NCBI GenBank assembly: GCA_021849765.1
Contig: JAJZSM010000069.1
Span: 1 to 7,415, forward strand
Origin: Actinomycetes bacterium
GTDB taxonomy: Bacteria; Actinomycetota; Acidimicrobiia; Acidimicrobiales; RAAP-2
Length of the DNA stretch: 7,415 bases
Reading direction: 5' to 3'
The notes beneath the pieces are model-generated. The model ran no database searches and had not been told where the DNA came from. It saw nothing but the letters and a program-made list of their open reading frames with translations. How positions within the stretch are numbered: the first letter of the stretch is position 1; every line of letters begins with the position of its first letter. Both the position numbers and the translations under genes were made by a program. This document shows positions 5,464-7,415 of this stretch, piece by piece.

Positions 5464-6358
5464 ACTACCCGAAGTCGAGACCGTCAGGGCCTCGCTCGCG
5501 CGAGACCTCATCGGCAAGAAGATTAAGTCCGCCACGGTCACCAATGGACGTGTCGTGCGGCGTCACAAGTCGGCCAAGGACTTTCGAACGCTCATCGAGG
5601 GGCGAACCGTGAAGTCGGCCGAGCGACTCGGCAAATACCTCGTGTTCGCCCTGGACAACGGACACCACCTCGTGGTGCACCTGGGCATGTCGGGGCAGTT
5701 GCTGCGCGCGAAGAGCCCCAAGATCCCCAAGCCCAAGCACACGCACGTCGACTTCACCCTCACCCCGGCCGGAGAGTTGCGTTACGTCGACCCTCGCACG
5801 TTCGGCGAGCTCTTCGTCTCGGTGCCGCCCGAGGAGGGCGTGACCGTCGAGATCTCGAAGTTCGCGAGGCTCGCGATGGGTGGTGATGGTCTGGGCGTGC
5901 GTCGACGCGTCCCCGAGTTGGCCCACCTCGGCATCGACCCCCTCGAGGACCAGATCGGCTGGGACCGCTTCGCGGCGATCCTGCGCAGCCGCACGACGCC
6001 GCTCAAGGTCGTGCTCACCGACCAGGACATCATCGCCGGGCTCGGCAACATCTACGCCGACGAGATCCTGTTCGCGGCCGGTCTGCGCTACGACCGGCCC
6101 GCCGACTCGTTGTCCACCATCGAGATCCGTCGACTTCACCGGTCGATGACCGAGATACTGACCGAGGCGATCAAGTACGGAGGTTCGACGCTCGCCGATG
6201 AGCAGTTCGTCGACCCCGACGGCAAGCCGGGGACCTATCAGAACTACCACCAGGTGTATGGCCGAGAGGGTCAGCCCTGCTTCCAGTGCCGTCGCTTGAT
6301 CGAACGGACCGTGGTGCGGGGCCGAGCTACCTTCTACTGTCCGAACTGTCAGGCCTAG
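5456..6358 (+). CDS. mutM: Formamidopyrimidine-DNA glycosylase (Fpg/MutM)
   Basis: MutM excises 8-oxoguanine and formamidopyrimidines from DNA and nicks the strand by beta,delta-elimination in base excision repair. The start at 5456 gives MPELPEVETVR, with catalytic Pro2 (N-terminal after Met removal) and Glu3. The 300 residues are slightly longer than the usual 270-290. K60 in RLGKYL corresponds to the conserved catalytic-site lysine (E. coli K57). M78 in LGMSGQL and R114/F116 in DPRTFG are the void-filling intercalation residues. GLGNIYADEILF is the helix-two-turn-helix DNA-binding motif. The C-terminal zinc finger is complete: C275-x2-C278-x16-C295-x2-C298, with R290 in GRAT. Having Pro2, the K60 loop and the zinc finger separates it from plant or mimivirus Nei-like proteins; LGMSGQL and DPRTFG favour Fpg over Nei. 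It overlaps rnc by 8 bp and ends TAG 38 bp before smc. Confidence 0.95.
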   Translation: MPELPEVETVRASLARDLIGKKIKSATVTNGRVVRRHKSAKDFRTLIEGRTVKSAERLGKYLVFALDNGHHLVVHLGMSGQLLRAKSPKIPKPKHTHVDFTLTPAGELRYVDPRTFGELFVSVPPEEGVTVEISKFARLAMGGDGLGVRRRVPELAHLGIDPLEDQIGWDRFAAILRSRTTPLKVVLTDQDIIAGLGNIYADEILFAAGLRYDRPADSLSTIEIRRLHRSMTEILTEAIKYGGSTLADEQFVDPDGKPGTYQNYHQVYGREGQPCFQCRRLIERTVVRGRATFYCPNCQA

Positions 6359-6382
6359 GGCCGGGCGGGGCCGGCGAAGGTT

Positions 6383-6395
6383 GGTAGCGTCTACC
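6383..6395 (+). repeat. 13-bp inverted repeat just upstream of smc
   Basis: GGTAG (6383-6387) and CTACC (6391-6395) are perfect reverse complements around a CGT centre, ending 1 nt before the GTG start. The repeat contains the whole candidate -10 TAGCGT. If transcription starts at the GTG, the repeat would not be transcribed and could only act as DNA, for example as an operator. A 13-bp repeat can also be chance. Confidence 0.5.
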
Positions 6396-6396
6396 C
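6385..6396 (+). promoter_or_regulatory. Candidate smc promoter -10 giving a leaderless mRNA
   Basis: TAGCGT at 6385-6390 is followed by exactly 6 nt (CTACCC) and then the GTG start of smc. No Shine-Dalgarno is visible in the gap. The spacing equals that before rsmD. A -35 match is not evident in the GC-rich upstream stretch, as is common for actinobacterial promoters. Confidence 0.4.
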
Positions 6397-7415
6397 GTGT
6401 TTCTTAAGCGACTGACCATGAAGGGCTTCAAGTCCTTCGCTGACAATACGGTGCTCGAGTTTGAACCCGGGGTCACCGCGGTCGTGGGCCCGAACGGTTC
6501 GGGTAAGTCCAACGTCGTCGACGCCGTCACCTGGGTGCTTGGCGCCCAGAGCACGCGGGCACTGCGCAGCGCCAAGATGGATGACGTCATCTTCGCGGGG
6601 ACCGCCAACCGGGCGGCCCTCGGACGAGCCGAGGTGTCGCTTACCTTGGACAACGCCTCGGGCCGCCTGCCCGTAGACGGTGCCGAGGTCACCATCTCAC
6701 GGACCCTCTTTCGAAACGGTGACTCCGAATACGCCATCAATGGCACCGTCTGTCGACTGCTCGACGTCCAGGAGCTGCTCGGCGACTCCGGGGTTGGACG
6801 TCAACAGCACATGATCATCGGCCAGGGTCAACTCGACTCGATCCTGAACTCGAGTTCGGAGAGTCGACGAGCGGTGATCGAGGAGGCGGCCGGGGTGTTG
6901 AAGCACCGTCGCCGCAAGGAACGCGCCGAGCGCCGACTTTCGCAGACCCAGGAGAACCTGGAGCGCCTGGGCGACCTCGTGCGCGAGGTGCGCCGCCAGA
7001 TGCGTCCGCTCGAGCGCCAGGCGGCGTCGGCGCGCAGTTACGCCGACGTGGAGCGAGAGCTTCGAGCGGCTCGCATGACCCTCTTCGCCGATCGCCGCCA
7101 GTCCTTCGACCGCCGAGGGGCCGAGGTCGAAGCGGGACTGACCAACGCGAAGCGCGACGAGGAGACGGTTCGCCGCGAGCTCGTGGTCCTGGATGCCCAG
7201 GCCACAGCCACGGCCGCGGAGATGGCGAGTCGGCGCGAGGAGATGCTCGCCTCCACCCTCGGGGCGCTGCAGGGGCTCGCCGAGCGCGCCCGTGGCACGA
7301 ACTCGGTCATCCGCGAACGCGAGCGCGCCCTTCGCGTGGCCCTTGACGCCTCGGCCGACGAGAACGTGATCGCCACGCTCGAGGCCGACGCGGCGCGGCT
7401 TGACGCGGATCTGGT
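6397..7415 (+). CDS. smc: Chromosome segregation ATPase SMC, N-terminal part (3' truncated by window edge)
   Basis: SMC forms the ring-shaped condensin dimer that, with ScpA and ScpB, extrudes DNA loops and aligns chromosome arms. The visible 339 residues begin MFLKRLTMKGFKSFAD, the standard SMC N-terminus, fixing the GTG at 6397. The Walker A loop GPNGSGKS is at residues 31-38, the arginine-finger residue R57 is in ALRSAK, and KMDDVIFAGT follows at 60-69. The Q-loop region IIGQGQLDSIL (140-150, Q143) and EEAAGVLKHRRRK (162-174) complete the N-terminal half of the ATPase head. From about residue 170 the sequence is a charged Arg/Glu/Ala-rich coiled coil that continues past the window; hinge, Walker B and signature motif are not visible. 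Position 50 is Ala (LGAQ) where LGEQ is common. It follows mutM as in other actinobacteria, where ftsY usually comes next. Confidence 0.96.
   Translation, partial: MFLKRLTMKGFKSFADNTVLEFEPGVTAVVGPNGSGKSNVVDAVTWVLGAQSTRALRSAKMDDVIFAGTANRAALGRAEVSLTLDNASGRLPVDGAEVTISRTLFRNGDSEYAINGTVCRLLDVQELLGDSGVGRQQHMIIGQGQLDSILNSSSESRRAVIEEAAGVLKHRRRKERAERRLSQTQENLERLGDLVREVRRQMRPLERQAASARSYADVERELRAARMTLFADRRQSFDRRGAEVEAGLTNAKRDEETVRRELVVLDAQATATAAEMASRREEMLASTLGALQGLAERARGTNSVIRERERALRVALDASADENVIATLEADAARLDADL

Noticed and set aside
5663..5677. CACCAC-CTC-GTGGTG hairpin inside mutM
   Set aside because: It encodes His-His-Leu-Val-Val in the conserved strand before LGMSGQL; the coding sequence accounts for it.
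6360..6375. GCCGG / CCGGC stem after the mutM stop as a terminator
   Set aside because: The stem is only 5 bp and no T-run follows; there is not enough to call an intrinsic terminator.
1..7415. Mobile elements, CRISPR, tRNA/rRNA genes, toxin-antitoxin or defence systems
   Set aside because: Every stretch above about 60 bp is occupied by a recognisable housekeeping gene, gaps are short, and no repeats, integrase or RNA-gene signatures were seen.

Overview
The window looks like an ordinary chromosomal housekeeping segment of a high-GC actinobacterium. All genes are on the + strand and closely packed, in the order recG (3' part) - rsmD - coaD - sepIVA-like DivIVA-family gene - yceD (DUF177) - rpmF - plsX - acpP - rnc - mutM - smc (5' part). 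A SepIVA-type coiled-coil gene between coaD and yceD, with rnc-mutM-smc downstream, points to Actinomycetota. The presence of plsX and acpP between rpmF and rnc, together with the protein variants seen, suggests a deep-branching class such as Acidimicrobiia rather than a mycobacterium or streptomycete. This placement is inference from memory of gene order and was not tested by a search.

Layout. Bases 2-1012 are the C-terminal half of the fork-remodelling helicase RecG. After a 19-bp gap, rsmD begins (16S rRNA methylation). It overlaps coaD (coenzyme A synthesis) by 4 bp, and coaD overlaps the sepIVA-like gene (septal coiled-coil protein) by 4 bp. yceD (a large-subunit or 23S rRNA maturation factor) follows 4 bp later, then rpmF (ribosomal protein L32, 59 aa). 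plsX starts one base after the rpmF stop. A 56-bp gap with a probable promoter and the best Shine-Dalgarno of the window precedes acpP. rnc follows, overlaps mutM by 8 bp, and a 38-bp gap leads into smc, which runs off the right edge inside its first coiled coil.

Functions group into ribosome and RNA maturation (rsmD, yceD, rpmF, rnc), lipid and cofactor supply (coaD makes CoA, whose phosphopantetheine arm is loaded onto AcpP, and PlsX converts acyl-AcpP to acyl-phosphate for phospholipid synthesis), and chromosome maintenance and division (recG, mutM, smc, sepIVA-like). Of the ten visible starts, four are ATG (coaD, rpmF, acpP, mutM), four GTG (rsmD, sepIVA-like, yceD, smc) and two TTG (plsX, rnc).

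I found no mobile element, CRISPR array, RNA gene, phage gene or defence system, and no undescribed system. The most notable signal is regulatory. rsmD and smc both lack a Shine-Dalgarno and both carry a TAnnnT -10-like hexamer exactly 6 nt before a GTG start, the geometry expected for leaderless transcripts. Other points worth checking are a short SepIVA with a duplicated Pro/Glu tail, an altered phosphate-binding serine motif in CoaD, and the plsX-acpP pair placed in an actinobacterial cluster.
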